A stretch of 55,757 nt of DNA from Shewanella abyssi (GCF_023284025.1 NZ_JAKIKR010000033.1:1-55757); one strand, 5' to 3'. Shown: positions 1-10,320, counted from the first letter of the stretch. Made by a program: numbers and translations. Notes: a model not told the origin generated them from the sequence alone.

Positions 1-184
1 CTTCACCTTGATATGCGGGATACCAGCGGTTTGCAGTGGCTTCACCTTGATATGCGGGATACCAGCGGTTTGCAGTGGCTTCACCTTGATATGCGGGATA
101 CCAGCGGTTTGTAGCGGCTTTACCTTGATATGCGGGATACCAGCAGTTTGTAGCGGCTTCACCTTGATATGCGGAATGCCAGCT
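1..184. repeat. 39-bp tandem repeat, at least 4.7 copies
   Basis: Units start at 1, 40, 79, 118 and 157; the last is partial and diverged. The period is 39 bp, exactly 13 codons, so length changes keep the minus-strand frame of the secreted protein. The array continues outside the window. Confidence 0.95.
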
Positions 185-318
185 AAACTGATAACTTGTT
201 CTGCGGTATTAGAGATATAAAGATTCAAGTAAGGTTGGTCCGAATTCTCAGATGCCATCGCTGGTATTGAACATGCAATTGCTGCTGTAGTAACTAATCC
301 TTTAATTATCTTTTTCAT
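1..318 (-). CDS. Secreted 13-residue tandem-repeat protein, C-terminal part outside window
   Basis: Reading the minus strand from the ATG at 318 gives an open frame of 106 codons that runs off the left edge. AGAAGG lies 6 nt before the ATG. Residues 1-22 (MKKIIKGLVTTAAIACSIPAMA) form a classic Sec signal peptide with an AxA-type cleavage site. About 22 ordinary residues follow, then four complete and one partial copy of a 13-residue unit, PLQTAGIPHIKVK, repeating in frame up to the edge. The repeat DNA is nearly identical between copies, so it is recent or homogenised. I do not recognise the family. A periplasmic or surface repeat protein is inferred only from the signal peptide and repeats. 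It lies downstream of the GGDEF/EAL sensor on the same strand, 98 bp away. Confidence 0.75.
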   Translation of the reverse strand, partial: MKKIIKGLVTTAAIACSIPAMASENSDQPYLNLYISNTAEQVISLAGIPHIKVKPLQTAGIPHIKVKPLQTAGIPHIKVKPLQTAGIPHIKVKPLQTAGIPHIKVK

Positions 319-416
319 CTTGAACCTTCTCATTGAGTATTAAATATAAAGTTATATTTTTGACTATTGAGAAGGTATATGCAGGTGTTGTGCCAATGTT
401 TTAAGTGTGTTTTTTT

Positions 417-3400
417 CTAACCATTTTTTATTGAAATAGCTTTTAATGGTTTTGAATTAGTATCGTTGTGTAGCAGTGTTGTAAACTCTGCTTCTGTTAC
501 TGCTTTACTAAATATATATCCTTGGATCTCTTCACAATTTAAGGCTCGAAGAATACTCAATTGAGATACATCTTCAACGCCTTCACCAACCACTGAAAGC
601 CCCATATTATGGGCAATAGTGATGATCGAATCGACCATCTTTAAGTCGCGATCAGACTTATCGATATCATCAACAAATGCTTTATCGATTTTAAGCGTAT
701 GAATAGGGAAACGTTTTAAATATGATAATGAGGAGTAGCCGGTACCAAAATCATCTAAGGCTAAACTCACCCCCATTTTTGATAATTGCTGCATCACTTT
801 AATGGCTTTTTCGGGTTCTCTGATAACAGTACCTTCGGTTATTTCAAGTTCCAAATTTGCTGCGGGCAGCTGAGTAAGACGTAAAATTGACTCAATTCGC
901 TGTTGCAGATCGGGTAATGCGAACTGTTTTGAGGATAAATTTACGGCCACTCGTCCGTCGAACAGCCCTAATGAGCGCCATTTCTGCGCAGCAAAGCAGG
1001 CTTTCTTCAATACAATATCACCAATTTCAACAATCAGACCATTCTCTTCCGCTAGTGGGATAAAGCTATTAGGGGGTATGAGTCCATGCTCAGGATGGTT
1101 CAGTCGAACTAGCGCTTCCATGCCCGCCATCTGGCCAGACTTTAAGTTTACCTTCGGCTGGTAGTAAACCTCAAATAGATCATCTTTTATGCCTTCGCGG
1201 ATCAGGTTTTCAACTTCCAGCTGCCTAATGGCATTTTTGTTCAATGATTCTGAGTAAAACTGGTAACGATTGCCACCACCTGATTTTGCGTGGTACATCG
1301 CAATATCGGCTTTTCGAAGTAATGCCTGTTCGTTTTGATCATCTTCAGGATATAAAACGATGCCAATACTAACGCCAACCACGACTTTTTCCGTTGATAA
1401 TTGAAATGCTGTTTCAAAGGCATGTATGACATTTTTTGCAATGACGGCACTGACGCTAATCTCTGGATTTTTATCAATTAAGATAGCAAACTCATCGCCG
1501 CCTAAACGATAGATACTGGTATGGTTTGGCACTGCGGCTTTTATTCGCTCTGACACTAATATCAGTAGTTCATCACCGACTTGGTGGCCTAAAGAGTCAT
1601 TAATCTTCTTAAAATTATCTAAATCTAAAACCATCAAAGTGTGGTGGGAATCTCTTTTCACTAGGTTACCTAGGGTGACCATCAGGTTTGAGCGGTTTGG
1701 CAAATTAGTTAGCAAGTCGTTATTGGTCAGCTTTCTGAGTTCTTCCTCTTGCTGTTTTCGGCGGCTGATATCTGAGAATACTCCGACGTAATGAGATAGC
1801 TCACCTTGGTCGTCATATATTGCATCAACGGTCAACTCCATCAAGAAACTGGTGCCGTTACCTCTTGCTGATTCAACTTCGTTACTCCAGCGGCCTTGCT
1901 GTTTCAAGATAGAGCGGATCTGATCTGAATAACTATCGGGATATAGGTCAAAATTGAAAAGAGTACCAATAAAGTCCTTCTTGCTTAGCATAGATAGATC
2001 GCAGCAAGCTTCATTAACCTCTACGAAATTAAAATTATTATCTAAGATGAACATACCTTCAGAGATATTTTGAATTGCGCGCTCAAATAAGCGTAGTTGT
2101 TCTTCTGCTTGTTTGAAATTACTAATATTCTTAATGGTTCCCGTCATACGTAGCGCATTATCATTCTCATCGCGCTCAACAATTTTTGCTCGATCTAAGA
2201 TCCATACCCAGTCGTCAGATTTACCTTTTACTCGATATGCTGCTTCGAAGTGATCGGTTTCACCGTAAAAATGTTTGTTTAATGCATCACGAACGCGAAT
2301 TTGGTCCATTGGGTGGATATTACTCTCTTCACCCTCCTGGCCAGAGCGCTGCCCATCTCTTGGGAATTCAAGTGAACCCCAAATGTTAGATCGATAGATT
2401 TGACCCGTTTCGATATCCCAATCCCACATTTCATCGCCGCTGCCCCAAAGTGATAACTTTAAGCGTTCTTCGCTTTTTGCTATCTGTCTTTGAATTTCAC
2501 GTCGCTTTAGTGATGTTTTGATAATAATAATTGAGATAAGTATGGTTAGAATAAAGTAAATTATTTTTGCGAGAAATGATGACCACCAGGGAGGAGTTAT
2601 CTCAATACTTAAGGTCTTTTCTTTACCGTGTTTACCGGAGACGGGATCAATAGCATAAACAGCAAATTCATAATCACCAGGAGATAAATTTGTGTAAGTC
2701 GCAGAGTTTATACCTTCTGAATTAATTAATGCCTCAGAAAGGCCTCGCATCTGGTAGATATAATTTATATCTTGCAGTGGGCTTTTTGGACTATTGAATG
2801 TCAATGTAAATGGATAATCAGAGTACTTTAAACGAAGTTTGTCTGTTTTGTCTATTTTGTTTTTAAGCACCCCTCCGCCTGGATGTTCAGGGACATTAAA
2901 TATCATTAGTTCATTTAATATTACATTTAAAGGTTTTCGCTCGGGTAAATACTTTTTTAGTTTTTTTAGTGAGACAACACTAACCCCAGAAATACCACCG
3001 ATGTATACGCTGTCATTTCTTTTTAATATAGCATGAGTATTGTACTCATCTTGAATACCTAGTTCTTTCGTTAAAATGTATTGTTCATCATTTTTTTTGT
3101 ATTTAATAATGATTTCATTAACAGAGGATGCTAAAATCATTTCTTCATTTTGAATTATTGAAAATATAGGGTTGTTGTTGTTATAAATAACTTTTGCTTC
3201 ATCGCTTTTGTTAGAAATCAATTCTAAGCTAGAACCCGTGCCGAATAATATGTCACCATCAAAAGTATCAATGCTGAGTACCATCTGTTTGGTGTAAAGT
3301 GGGGTGACTAAATCATTTGCAAGCTTAAATAGTCCACCTTGAGTAGCGACTAATAAAGTATTACTACTTTCCTTAATGTCGAATACAGGGTTGCCTTCGT

Positions 3401-4694
3401 CTACAACATATTCTTGAACAAAACCTGTATCGATATAGTATTGCTGAACCATTCCCGAGGCTGAACCAACAAAGATACTACTGCCGTCTTTTTTAGCTTT
3501 TGCAATAAAAAATGTACCATTTAGAATGTTTTCTATAACTCCACTATCGATATTTAGAGAGAAAAATCCTTTGGAACTTGCAATATATATATATTTACCA
3601 ATTTTCACTGCTGATTTTGGGCCTTTAACTTTCGAATCATATTGATTGATAATTTGAAGGTTTTGGTCATAGAGTCGAATAAATGTATCATCGGAAGCTA
3701 CTATTGATTCAGATGTGCTACTTGATGAAATTGACCAAACATTACCACCAGTTATTATTTTAGTTTTGACTAAATTATTGTTGTCATCAATAATAATAAA
3801 GCCTTTATTCTGGTTAAGTATAAAGGTTTTCGTATGTCCTCTAATAATTTGTGGGTGTTCTAAGTTTTTTTCTGATATTTGTAGAACACCCAGGAGTATT
3901 GGCTCGTTTATATTGTTTACATTAAAGATGTGGTTGTTTTTTAAAGCAAAGTTCGAATGGGAATTTTCGGCTACACTAATGTAAGGGCTCTTATTAACCT
4001 GAAGCAATACATCATCAGTGTATCTATACGTTCCATTGCCTTTAAATATTAACAGTTTATTATCAATAACTTTTATTGACGTTGCATTTTCTGTGACTAA
4101 ATTAACTCCGTTAGATATTGAATATATCTGTCCTGAGTAATTCCTAATGAACATTTCATTCTGAAAGAATAGTATGTTCTTTACCGTTCCGAAATCTCCA
4201 GTATATTTATTTTTTATAGACAATTTCTTATTGTCTAACTCTCGTAGGATATATATTGCATTCTCAGTGCCAATGAAAATGTTATTCTTATATTCTGATA
4301 TGGTCCATATGGCGTCGTTTATATCAAAACCCAATTTTTTAGAAGATACTATTTTATCTTGTATCGGGTCATATACAGACAAGCCTTTATCGGTACCAAC
4401 GAACATTGAGCCTGACTTGCTGATGTACAGGCTGCGGATAAAAGCACTGTCTAACTCGTTTCTCTTTGAGGGAAAATAATGGCGGAACTCTTTTCCGTCA
4501 TATCGATTGAGTCCATTGACCGTTCCAACCCACACGAATCCATCAGCATCTTCGACGATCGATGTAACATTGCTTTGGGATAGGCCTTCAGGAACACCTA
4601 GAGATACAGAGTTTAACGTGAATGCAAAAACAGGCTGCATAGACGAGCAGATCAACAATAAAAATAGTGTAAGTTTTAGTAGTGTCTTAGGCAT
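417..4694 (-). CDS. Membrane sensor: beta-propeller, Y_Y_Y, two PAS, GGDEF and EAL domains
   Basis: A cyclic-di-GMP signalling protein of about 1425 residues. It has a signal peptide (MPKTLLKLTLFLLLICSSMQPVFA). Next comes a long periplasmic region with repeated WVGT.NGLNRYD-like two-component-regulator propeller blades, then a Y_Y_Y-type domain at about 620-700 and one transmembrane segment at about 703-724. The cytoplasmic part has two PAS/PAC modules (about 740-985), GGDEF with an intact GGDEF motif near 1065, and EAL with an intact EAL motif near 1193. Both catalytic signatures are kept, so it could make or break c-di-GMP; the net direction cannot be read from sequence. I chose the ATG at 4694 because it starts the signal peptide. 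An alternative ATG at 4769, with GAAGG upstream, would add 25 residues before it. The ligand is unknown. Confidence 0.88.
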   Translation of the reverse strand: MPKTLLKLTLFLLLICSSMQPVFAFTLNSVSLGVPEGLSQSNVTSIVEDADGFVWVGTVNGLNRYDGKEFRHYFPSKRNELDSAFIRSLYISKSGSMFVGTDKGLSVYDPIQDKIVSSKKLGFDINDAIWTISEYKNNIFIGTENAIYILRELDNKKLSIKNKYTGDFGTVKNILFFQNEMFIRNYSGQIYSISNGVNLVTENATSIKVIDNKLLIFKGNGTYRYTDDVLLQVNKSPYISVAENSHSNFALKNNHIFNVNNINEPILLGVLQISEKNLEHPQIIRGHTKTFILNQNKGFIIIDDNNNLVKTKIITGGNVWSISSSSTSESIVASDDTFIRLYDQNLQIINQYDSKVKGPKSAVKIGKYIYIASSKGFFSLNIDSGVIENILNGTFFIAKAKKDGSSIFVGSASGMVQQYYIDTGFVQEYVVDEGNPVFDIKESSNTLLVATQGGLFKLANDLVTPLYTKQMVLSIDTFDGDILFGTGSSLELISNKSDEAKVIYNNNNPIFSIIQNEEMILASSVNEIIIKYKKNDEQYILTKELGIQDEYNTHAILKRNDSVYIGGISGVSVVSLKKLKKYLPERKPLNVILNELMIFNVPEHPGGGVLKNKIDKTDKLRLKYSDYPFTLTFNSPKSPLQDINYIYQMRGLSEALINSEGINSATYTNLSPGDYEFAVYAIDPVSGKHGKEKTLSIEITPPWWSSFLAKIIYFILTILISIIIIKTSLKRREIQRQIAKSEERLKLSLWGSGDEMWDWDIETGQIYRSNIWGSLEFPRDGQRSGQEGEESNIHPMDQIRVRDALNKHFYGETDHFEAAYRVKGKSDDWVWILDRAKIVERDENDNALRMTGTIKNISNFKQAEEQLRLFERAIQNISEGMFILDNNFNFVEVNEACCDLSMLSKKDFIGTLFNFDLYPDSYSDQIRSILKQQGRWSNEVESARGNGTSFLMELTVDAIYDDQGELSHYVGVFSDISRRKQQEEELRKLTNNDLLTNLPNRSNLMVTLGNLVKRDSHHTLMVLDLDNFKKINDSLGHQVGDELLILVSERIKAAVPNHTSIYRLGGDEFAILIDKNPEISVSAVIAKNVIHAFETAFQLSTEKVVVGVSIGIVLYPEDDQNEQALLRKADIAMYHAKSGGGNRYQFYSESLNKNAIRQLEVENLIREGIKDDLFEVYYQPKVNLKSGQMAGMEALVRLNHPEHGLIPPNSFIPLAEENGLIVEIGDIVLKKACFAAQKWRSLGLFDGRVAVNLSSKQFALPDLQQRIESILRLTQLPAANLELEITEGTVIREPEKAIKVMQQLSKMGVSLALDDFGTGYSSLSYLKRFPIHTLKIDKAFVDDIDKSDRDLKMVDSIITIAHNMGLSVVGEGVEDVSQLSILRALNCEEIQGYIFSKAVTEAEFTTLLHNDTNSKPLKAISIKNG

Positions 4695-4939
4695 ATTTAT
4701 AATTTTATTTTTAACCAATGTCTTAAGGCAGCAGTATGTAATGTTCACCTTTTCAGAAAGTGAAGTCATTGTCAAAAACCTTCGTGTCTTTTGTCGCTAA
4801 TTATCATCGTCGGCATCCTTTTCTGTACGATATGTGTTCGTTGAACAAATGACTTCCCTAAACTGTTCAAACATAATGCGTATCTGTTTCAATACAGTAG
4901 CCATCAGCGCATTATCATTTATACCTCAATGATAGATGA

Positions 4940-7735
4940 TTAGTAATCAAATTGTTCCGCTTTGAGTTTGAAGGCTCGTAGATCTAAGATCATATTATTG
5001 GACTTTAGCGGTGCTTGATCCTGATGGGACTCACCAGTGCTAAACAGGACAAGTCGGTCACAGTGCTTAGTCCGCATCTTCATCATTATGAATTTTATTA
5101 AATCAGAGCGAGTTAAGGTCTTTATTTGTTCTACAACACTTTCCCTTTGGTCGAAGGCATAGTCTTTGTTGCCAATACTTGACCAGTAACGTTGACTGCG
5201 GGTTTTAAGGTTAGAATCATGCTCCATGACTTGATTAATAAGGCCCATTTTAGTCGATTCCCATTGTTCATTGGTGATTTGCAGTATCGCGTAGGTAAAA
5301 TCTGCAATGAACTCATCTATCGCTTCTAGTAGAGTTTGTGGTCCAGAGTTAGGCGATTGAATATAAAAAATAATACCAGGGTATCGGTTCAATGGTAGAT
5401 AACCTGTACCGACCATATAACCTAGTTGTTTTTGCGTTCTAAGCTCGTGAAAGAACGTCGATGACATGGTGTGGTTTAACAGGCTAAACAAGGCCATATT
5501 CTCAGGAGTGGCAATATCAGATTGGTAGTAAACAATAATGCCACTGTCTTGATGAGAGGCTGAAACCTCCCTTAATAATGTGCCTTTGTTGGAGAGGTCG
5601 ATAAGCTCTCTCGACGATTCAGAGCTCGGCGAGGAGACCAAGGATAAAATTCTATTAAGCTTGTGTCCTAGGGCACAAGCTTCACTCTCTAGCCAATCGC
5701 CATAAACTAAACCTTCTAAATGTATTTTCTCATAGAAACTTTTAACATGTGCATGTAAGTCTTCTAAGGTTATCTCTTCAAGCAGCTCAGCCATCCTTGC
5801 AGGCTCAAAGCTGCGCTTTTGCAGCGTCACGGTCAAACTAGTAAACAACTGAGATATGGGCTTAGCTTGGGTATGATTATACCAGCTACGTAATATCTGC
5901 TTTTTTATCAATTCAAAGCGGTTTTGAGTAAAGTTGCGCTCCCGTGCTTTATCTATCACAAGTGAGAGTAGTGCTTGTTGCTTACCGGTAAAACCGGTTA
6001 AATGTAAGGTGATGCCACCTTGGTGAGGATATATGTTGTAACTCAGCCCTGCGACTTCTGCTTGATAGGTATATTCGGTGAGGTAATCAAGCAGCATTTC
6101 AACGTAAAGTCGGGTTAATGCAGCATGTTTTGCTGATGCTGCAGCTTGAGCTGAGTCCAAAGAAAGATAGAGGTGCCCTTTAGGTACGTTAAATTCATCA
6201 TCTTTTCTATGCCAAATACGATAGCCAGGTTCCTGGGATACCACTTGTGGTACTGGCCCCTTACTTTTATCAGCTCTTGCGACACAATGGTCGATAATAA
6301 ACGGATTAGGCGAGGGTAAGCTGAGCTCGCTGCGCACTTTCGGAGTTGACCAGCGACTAATATCTTCCGCTGAAATTTTACGGATCTGATAAGGAGAGTG
6401 GTACCAAGCCGCCTGTTTGTCGGTATCTAACTCTGGAGCAATAAGCTGCAAGCGCATATTCGTTGGAGTCATCATTGCTAATAACTGCTGAGTCTCGATA
6501 ACGTCAAGCCCATCCATGCGGTAATCACCAAAAACCACGTCTTCAATGTCATAATGATGCATATTAATGCTCAAATGACTCGCTAAATCCAGTGCCTTAA
6601 CTTGTTCTTGGTATTGAAAAGCGACTTTGAGTAAAGCGGCTCTTTCATTGTATCGCCAGTCGCTTAACCCCGCCTCTTTGATTAAGGCTATGTACTCAAA
6701 AGCACAATCAATAACGTCTTTAAGGTTATTCAAACCTCGGTCTGTTAGTTGAATACTAATATTATAATCTTTGAAATTGTAGCCATTGACGCCACCGCCA
6801 GCCGACAAGTTATTGGCCAAGCCTCGCTCTTTTAAATAGGACAGCAAGCTGCCTTTACCCTCATAGCCGAGAAGATGGCTGATGAAGGTTAAAGGCTTAC
6901 GCTTATAAAAGCGTTCAAGCGTCGGCAAGGCAAATGTTATCGCCACGCGGCGTTGCTCTTTAAGAGGAACGATGTTTATTTTTGCTTGTATTTGCTCTGA
7001 TAGGTAAATCGGTGTATCTGGGTACTGGCTGTGGGCTTGCTGATGGCTAATTGCAGCAAAATAATTGTGAGCAAGCTTGGCTAGAACGTCCAAAGAGGAG
7101 GGCGCTACAATACATAGTGTCATTATGTTTGCGCAGTACTTCTCTTTATAGAAGCTAACTAACTCCTCCCTTAATATTTGTTGTTCGCCCGCTAATGTTT
7201 CTAGATTACCCACGGAAAATTTGGAAAAGGGATGGGCGGGGTTAACCGTTTCTTTTTGTACTTGATAGACGCGTCGAATATCATCTTTTAACTTCATGCT
7301 AAATTCTGATTCGATGGCGTGACGCTCGCGATCAACCAGCGCGACATCAAATAATGGGGCGATGAAAAATTGGCTGAAACGGTCGAGAGATTCTTCAAAC
7401 TGCGCGGCATTGATACTGTAAAAAAAGTTAGTGTGCTCAGTGCCTGTCCAGGCGTTATTGGTTCCACCATGCTGGTTGATAAAAGCAGAATATTCACCTG
7501 AATCAGGGAATTTTTCAGTACCAAGAAAAAGCATATGCTCAAGAAAATGCGCCATACCAGGACGAGCAACAGGATCGTCAAAGTGACCTACCGCCACCGC
7601 CATAGATGCAGCTGCTTCTGTTGATTGCAGATCTTCAACCAATAGGACCGATAACCCATTTTCTAAGGTGATATGACGGTACTTGCGATGGTCATTGGGA
7701 CTGGTGAGAACTTTTATGTTTTTTAGCAAAAGCAT
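4940..7735 (-). CDS. M16 family zinc metallopeptidase (pitrilysin/insulinase-like)
   Basis: 931 residues, the usual length of pitrilysin-type M16A proteases. The inverted zinc motif HFLEH (in GMAHFLEHMLFLGTEKFP) is near residue 63, with the downstream glutamate region (ERHAIESEF) as expected. The C-terminal half, with FHELRTQKQLGYMVGTGYLPL, is the inactive M16 repeat that closes the clamshell. Unlike E. coli pitrilysin there is no signal peptide, so a cytoplasmic location is likely. GGAG lies only 2 nt before the first ATG; a TTG two codons later would have better spacing. It probably degrades peptides. It is divergent from sixA across a 388-bp gap. Confidence 0.9.
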   Translation of the reverse strand: MLLLKNIKVLTSPNDHRKYRHITLENGLSVLLVEDLQSTEAAASMAVAVGHFDDPVARPGMAHFLEHMLFLGTEKFPDSGEYSAFINQHGGTNNAWTGTEHTNFFYSINAAQFEESLDRFSQFFIAPLFDVALVDRERHAIESEFSMKLKDDIRRVYQVQKETVNPAHPFSKFSVGNLETLAGEQQILREELVSFYKEKYCANIMTLCIVAPSSLDVLAKLAHNYFAAISHQQAHSQYPDTPIYLSEQIQAKINIVPLKEQRRVAITFALPTLERFYKRKPLTFISHLLGYEGKGSLLSYLKERGLANNLSAGGGVNGYNFKDYNISIQLTDRGLNNLKDVIDCAFEYIALIKEAGLSDWRYNERAALLKVAFQYQEQVKALDLASHLSINMHHYDIEDVVFGDYRMDGLDVIETQQLLAMMTPTNMRLQLIAPELDTDKQAAWYHSPYQIRKISAEDISRWSTPKVRSELSLPSPNPFIIDHCVARADKSKGPVPQVVSQEPGYRIWHRKDDEFNVPKGHLYLSLDSAQAAASAKHAALTRLYVEMLLDYLTEYTYQAEVAGLSYNIYPHQGGITLHLTGFTGKQQALLSLVIDKARERNFTQNRFELIKKQILRSWYNHTQAKPISQLFTSLTVTLQKRSFEPARMAELLEEITLEDLHAHVKSFYEKIHLEGLVYGDWLESEACALGHKLNRILSLVSSPSSESSRELIDLSNKGTLLREVSASHQDSGIIVYYQSDIATPENMALFSLLNHTMSSTFFHELRTQKQLGYMVGTGYLPLNRYPGIIFYIQSPNSGPQTLLEAIDEFIADFTYAILQITNEQWESTKMGLINQVMEHDSNLKTRSQRYWSSIGNKDYAFDQRESVVEQIKTLTRSDLIKFIMMKMRTKHCDRLVLFSTGESHQDQAPLKSNNMILDLRAFKLKAEQFDY

Positions 7736-8123
7736 GGCTCCAATTGATCAACAGCATCTAACCTAGACACTTAACTTTAGTAATCACTTGCCGATAAAGC
7801 ACGTAAAACACTCAAATTAACATCTTTTACTTGAGTGGATAAACTAGCGTATAAAATGATTCTAGGTTGCTGTAATAACTTAACTTGCCATCATTTCTAC
7901 TTATCTTCAAACACAAGATCTCTAAACAGAGAAATATTCTATCGTTTGGCTAATTTTGTCTCAATTTGGGTGCTTGCTGAACTGTTTTTGCTGATACATG
8001 CTTTAACTGAAAACTCTGACAAGTTGTATTCGACTAATTAATAACAAAAAAACGGTATGTTGCTATCAGGATTCAGACTACAATTAATTAATAAGAATAA
8101 AAGGTTGGGAGTAGCAAAGTAGT
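7736..8123. other. Intergenic region between divergent M16 peptidase and sixA
   Basis: 388 bp, AT-rich. It should hold the promoters for both flanking genes. A 68-codon open frame at 7835-8041 has no convincing ribosome binding site and no recognisable product. I see no strong hairpin or operator. Confidence 0.5.
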
Positions 8124-8594
8124 ATGCAGCTATTTTTAATGCGCCACGGCGAAGCAGGCTTTAACGCCCACTCAGATCGCGAACGCACATTAACTGATAT
8201 TGGTCGCCAGCACACATTGCTAATGAGCAATTGGTTAGGGCAGAGCATTACCGAGTTTGATTTGGTGCTCGTTAGTCCGTATCTACGCGCCCAGCAAAGT
8301 TGGCAAGAGATGCATAAGCATTTTCCAGAACCTCGTCATTGGTTAACGTTAGATGATCTTGTACCGGCAGGTGATCCTGCTAAAGCAGCGGAAGCGGTTG
8401 TTGCTTACGCTGAACATTTTGAAGCTGAAAATGTACTGGTTTTGGCGCATATGCCACTGTTGGGTTACTTGGTGAGTGAACTGGTATCGGGTGTTGAGCC
8501 ACCGCTATTTTCTACCTCGGGTGTAACGCTTATTAATAAGCAAGCGACAGAATCATGCATAGAATGGCAATATGCTCCACATATGATTAGTTAG
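8124..8594 (+). CDS. sixA: Phosphohistidine phosphatase SixA
   Basis: 156 residues, the normal size for SixA. The histidine-phosphatase signature LMRHGEA is at residues 5-11 (catalytic His8), and a second conserved histidine lies in VLAHMPLLGYL. SixA removes phosphate from phosphohistidine; in E. coli it acts on ArcB and the nitrogen phosphotransferase system. GGGAG lies upstream of the ATG. A strong terminator follows, and smrB converges from the other side, as in related genomes. Confidence 0.9.
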   Translation: MQLFLMRHGEAGFNAHSDRERTLTDIGRQHTLLMSNWLGQSITEFDLVLVSPYLRAQQSWQEMHKHFPEPRHWLTLDDLVPAGDPAKAAEAVVAYAEHFEAENVLVLAHMPLLGYLVSELVSGVEPPLFSTSGVTLINKQATESCIEWQYAPHMIS

Positions 8595-8619
8595 CAGCAT
8601 TTGGATTTGTTGAATAATG

Positions 8620-8650
8620 AAAAGTGAGTTTTTTAAAACTCACTTTTTTT
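8620..8650. terminator. Bidirectional rho-independent terminator between sixA and smrB
   Basis: Perfect 13-bp arms (8620-8632 and 8635-8647) flank a minimal loop, with a T run on the plus side and an A run on the other. It sits between convergent sixA and smrB and can serve both. Confidence 0.85.
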
Positions 8651-8690
8651 GTGTTCGAAACGAATGAAAATACCAATACCGTTGCAACAC

Positions 8691-9221
8691 TTAACGGCGA
8701 TAGGGTTGGTCACCGATGTCAATGAGTACCAATAATGCCGCGTCACCACCCCATTCTTTCGTGGCTCGATGAAAGGCTTTTATGTGAGGGTGCTGCGCTA
8801 ACCACATCGGTATATTCTGCTTTAAAATTCCCGTTCCATGGCCGTGCATAATGCAGCAGCAATGGCTCTGTTGCTTAATACAGGCTTGGATTAATGCCGC
8901 GAGTTCAAGTTTCGCCTCTGATTGACGTAAACCATGTAGATCTAATAAAAGATCAGGTACGTAGTCACCGCGGCGTAAACGCTTTACCTCAAAGCTATCA
9001 ACGTCGTCTCTAGCCCACTTCATTGGGCCATTTTCAGGTAGCAGTGGCTGATAGGTATCAGAGAAGTAGCTATCAGCATGTAGCTGTTGCTCTTTCTCTT
9101 CAATCACTTTGCGGTCTTTAGCCGTTGATTTAAAGTGGCGTTTGTTTTGCTCAAAAGGTTTCATTCCCTTTGTAAGCTCCGCAAATAGCGCCAAATCATC
9201 TTTATCGGTTCTTTTATTCAT
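8691..9221 (-). CDS. smrB: SmrB, Smr-domain endonuclease for collided ribosomes
   Basis: 176 residues. A basic N-terminal extension is followed by a C-terminal Smr domain with both hallmark motifs, LLDLHGL and MHGHGTGILK, and the GGDAALLV strand near the end. The family cleaves mRNA between stalled, collided ribosomes and starts rescue (shown for E. coli SmrB). It is divergent from prmB with 79 bp between starts, the conserved arrangement in enterobacteria. There is no obvious Shine-Dalgarno before the ATG. Confidence 0.93.
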   Translation of the reverse strand: MNKRTDKDDLALFAELTKGMKPFEQNKRHFKSTAKDRKVIEEKEQQLHADSYFSDTYQPLLPENGPMKWARDDVDSFEVKRLRRGDYVPDLLLDLHGLRQSEAKLELAALIQACIKQQSHCCCIMHGHGTGILKQNIPMWLAQHPHIKAFHRATKEWGGDAALLVLIDIGDQPYRR

Positions 9222-9300
9222 AAGGGTATTTTATTGAATCCGATGCCATATGAATAGAGTTAAGTTACAATGAGTCGGAATTAAAACGTTGGAGTGAATT

Positions 9301-10245
9301 TTGGATAAGATTTTTGTTGATGAAGCCGTTACTGAACTACGAACTATCGGTGATATGTTGCGCTGGGGTGTCAGTCGTTTTAATGATGCGAATATATATT
9401 ACGGACACGGTACCGATAATGCGTGGGACGAAGCAATTGCTTTGGTCTTTCATGCGTTGCATTTACCAGAAGAGCTGGGTCAACAAGTCATTCACTCTAA
9501 TCTGACTATTAGCGAAAAGCACAAAATTGTTGAGCTAATTATCCGCCGTGTAAGAGAGCGTTTACCCGTCCCATATCTAACTAACAAAGCCATGTTTGCC
9601 GGTCTTGAGTTTTATGTTGATGAACGGGTATTAGTGCCTCGTTCGCCAATCGCTGAATTAATCGCTAACCGTTTCAGCCCATGGTTATATAACAAGCAAG
9701 TCAATCGGGTAATGGACTTGTGCACCGGTAGTGGTTGTATTGCCATCGCCTGTGCTTATGAATTTGACAACGCTGAAGTCGATGCATTGGATATCAGTGT
9801 TGATGCATTAGAAGTGGCGCAGATAAATATTGAGACGCTTGGCGTCATGGACAGAGTCTTTCCGATGGAATCAGACATGTTTTCTGCCATCCCTAAAGGG
9901 GCGCACTACGATTTGATCGTATCAAACCCACCTTATGTTGATGCCGAAGATATTGGTGATATGCCAGATGAATTTCATCATGAACCTGAAATAGGGCTAG
10001 CGTCTGGCCGCGACGGTTTAGATCTCACTAAGCGTATTCTTGCCAATGCGGCGGATTATCTAACTGAAGACGGCTTACTGGTTGTTGAAGTGGGTAATTC
10101 GATGGTGCATTTAATCGAGCAGTTCCCTGATGTGCCATTTACATGGGCTAGTTTTGAGAACGGCGGTGATGGTGTATTTATTCTGACTCGTGATCAAATA
10201 GTTGAAAATGAATCACTATTCGCGATCTATAAAGATAGTGAATAA
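9301..10245 (+). CDS. prmB: 50S ribosomal protein L3 glutamine methyltransferase PrmB
   Basis: 314 residues, starting with TTG preceded by GGAGTG. It has a SAM-binding loop ([16 protein letters not shown]) and the NPPY catalytic motif at residues 209-212 that holds the target glutamine. The family N5-methylates a glutamine of ribosomal protein L3. Its position upstream of aroC and divergent from smrB supports prmB over the paralogue prmC. Confidence 0.94.
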   Translation: MDKIFVDEAVTELRTIGDMLRWGVSRFNDANIYYGHGTDNAWDEAIALVFHALHLPEELGQQVIHSNLTISEKHKIVELIIRRVRERLPVPYLTNKAMFAGLEFYVDERVLVPRSPIAELIANRFSPWLYNKQVNRVMDLCTGSGCIAIACAYEFDNAEVDALDISVDALEVAQINIETLGVMDRVFPMESDMFSAIPKGAHYDLIVSNPPYVDAEDIGDMPDEFHHEPEIGLASGRDGLDLTKRILANAADYLTEDGLLVVEVGNSMVHLIEQFPDVPFTWASFENGGDGVFILTRDQIVENESLFAIYKDSE

Positions 10246-10254
10246 TAGCAACTA

Positions 10255-10320
10255 GCCACAATGCTTATGGTGTTGTGGCAATTTAATTTGTGTACCTACT
10301 TTGCATTGATGCGTAGGTAC
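10255..10320. repeat. Two consecutive hairpins between prmB and aroC
   Basis: The first is GCCACAA (10255-10261) with TTGTGGC (10273-10279), loop 11 nt. The second is GTACCTAC (10292-10299) with GTAGGTAC (10313-10320), loop 13 nt. Neither has a clean T tract. They may slow or end transcription between the genes, or stabilise the RNA. Confidence 0.6.

Noticed and set aside
1..220. Possible CRISPR or plus-strand repeat protein
   Set aside because: The repeats are contiguous without spacers. The plus-strand frame lacks a signal or binding site, while the minus-strand frame has an AGAAGG site and a signal peptide.
7835..8041. 68-codon open frame between the M16 peptidase gene and sixA
   Set aside because: No ribosome binding site, unusual composition and no known family.
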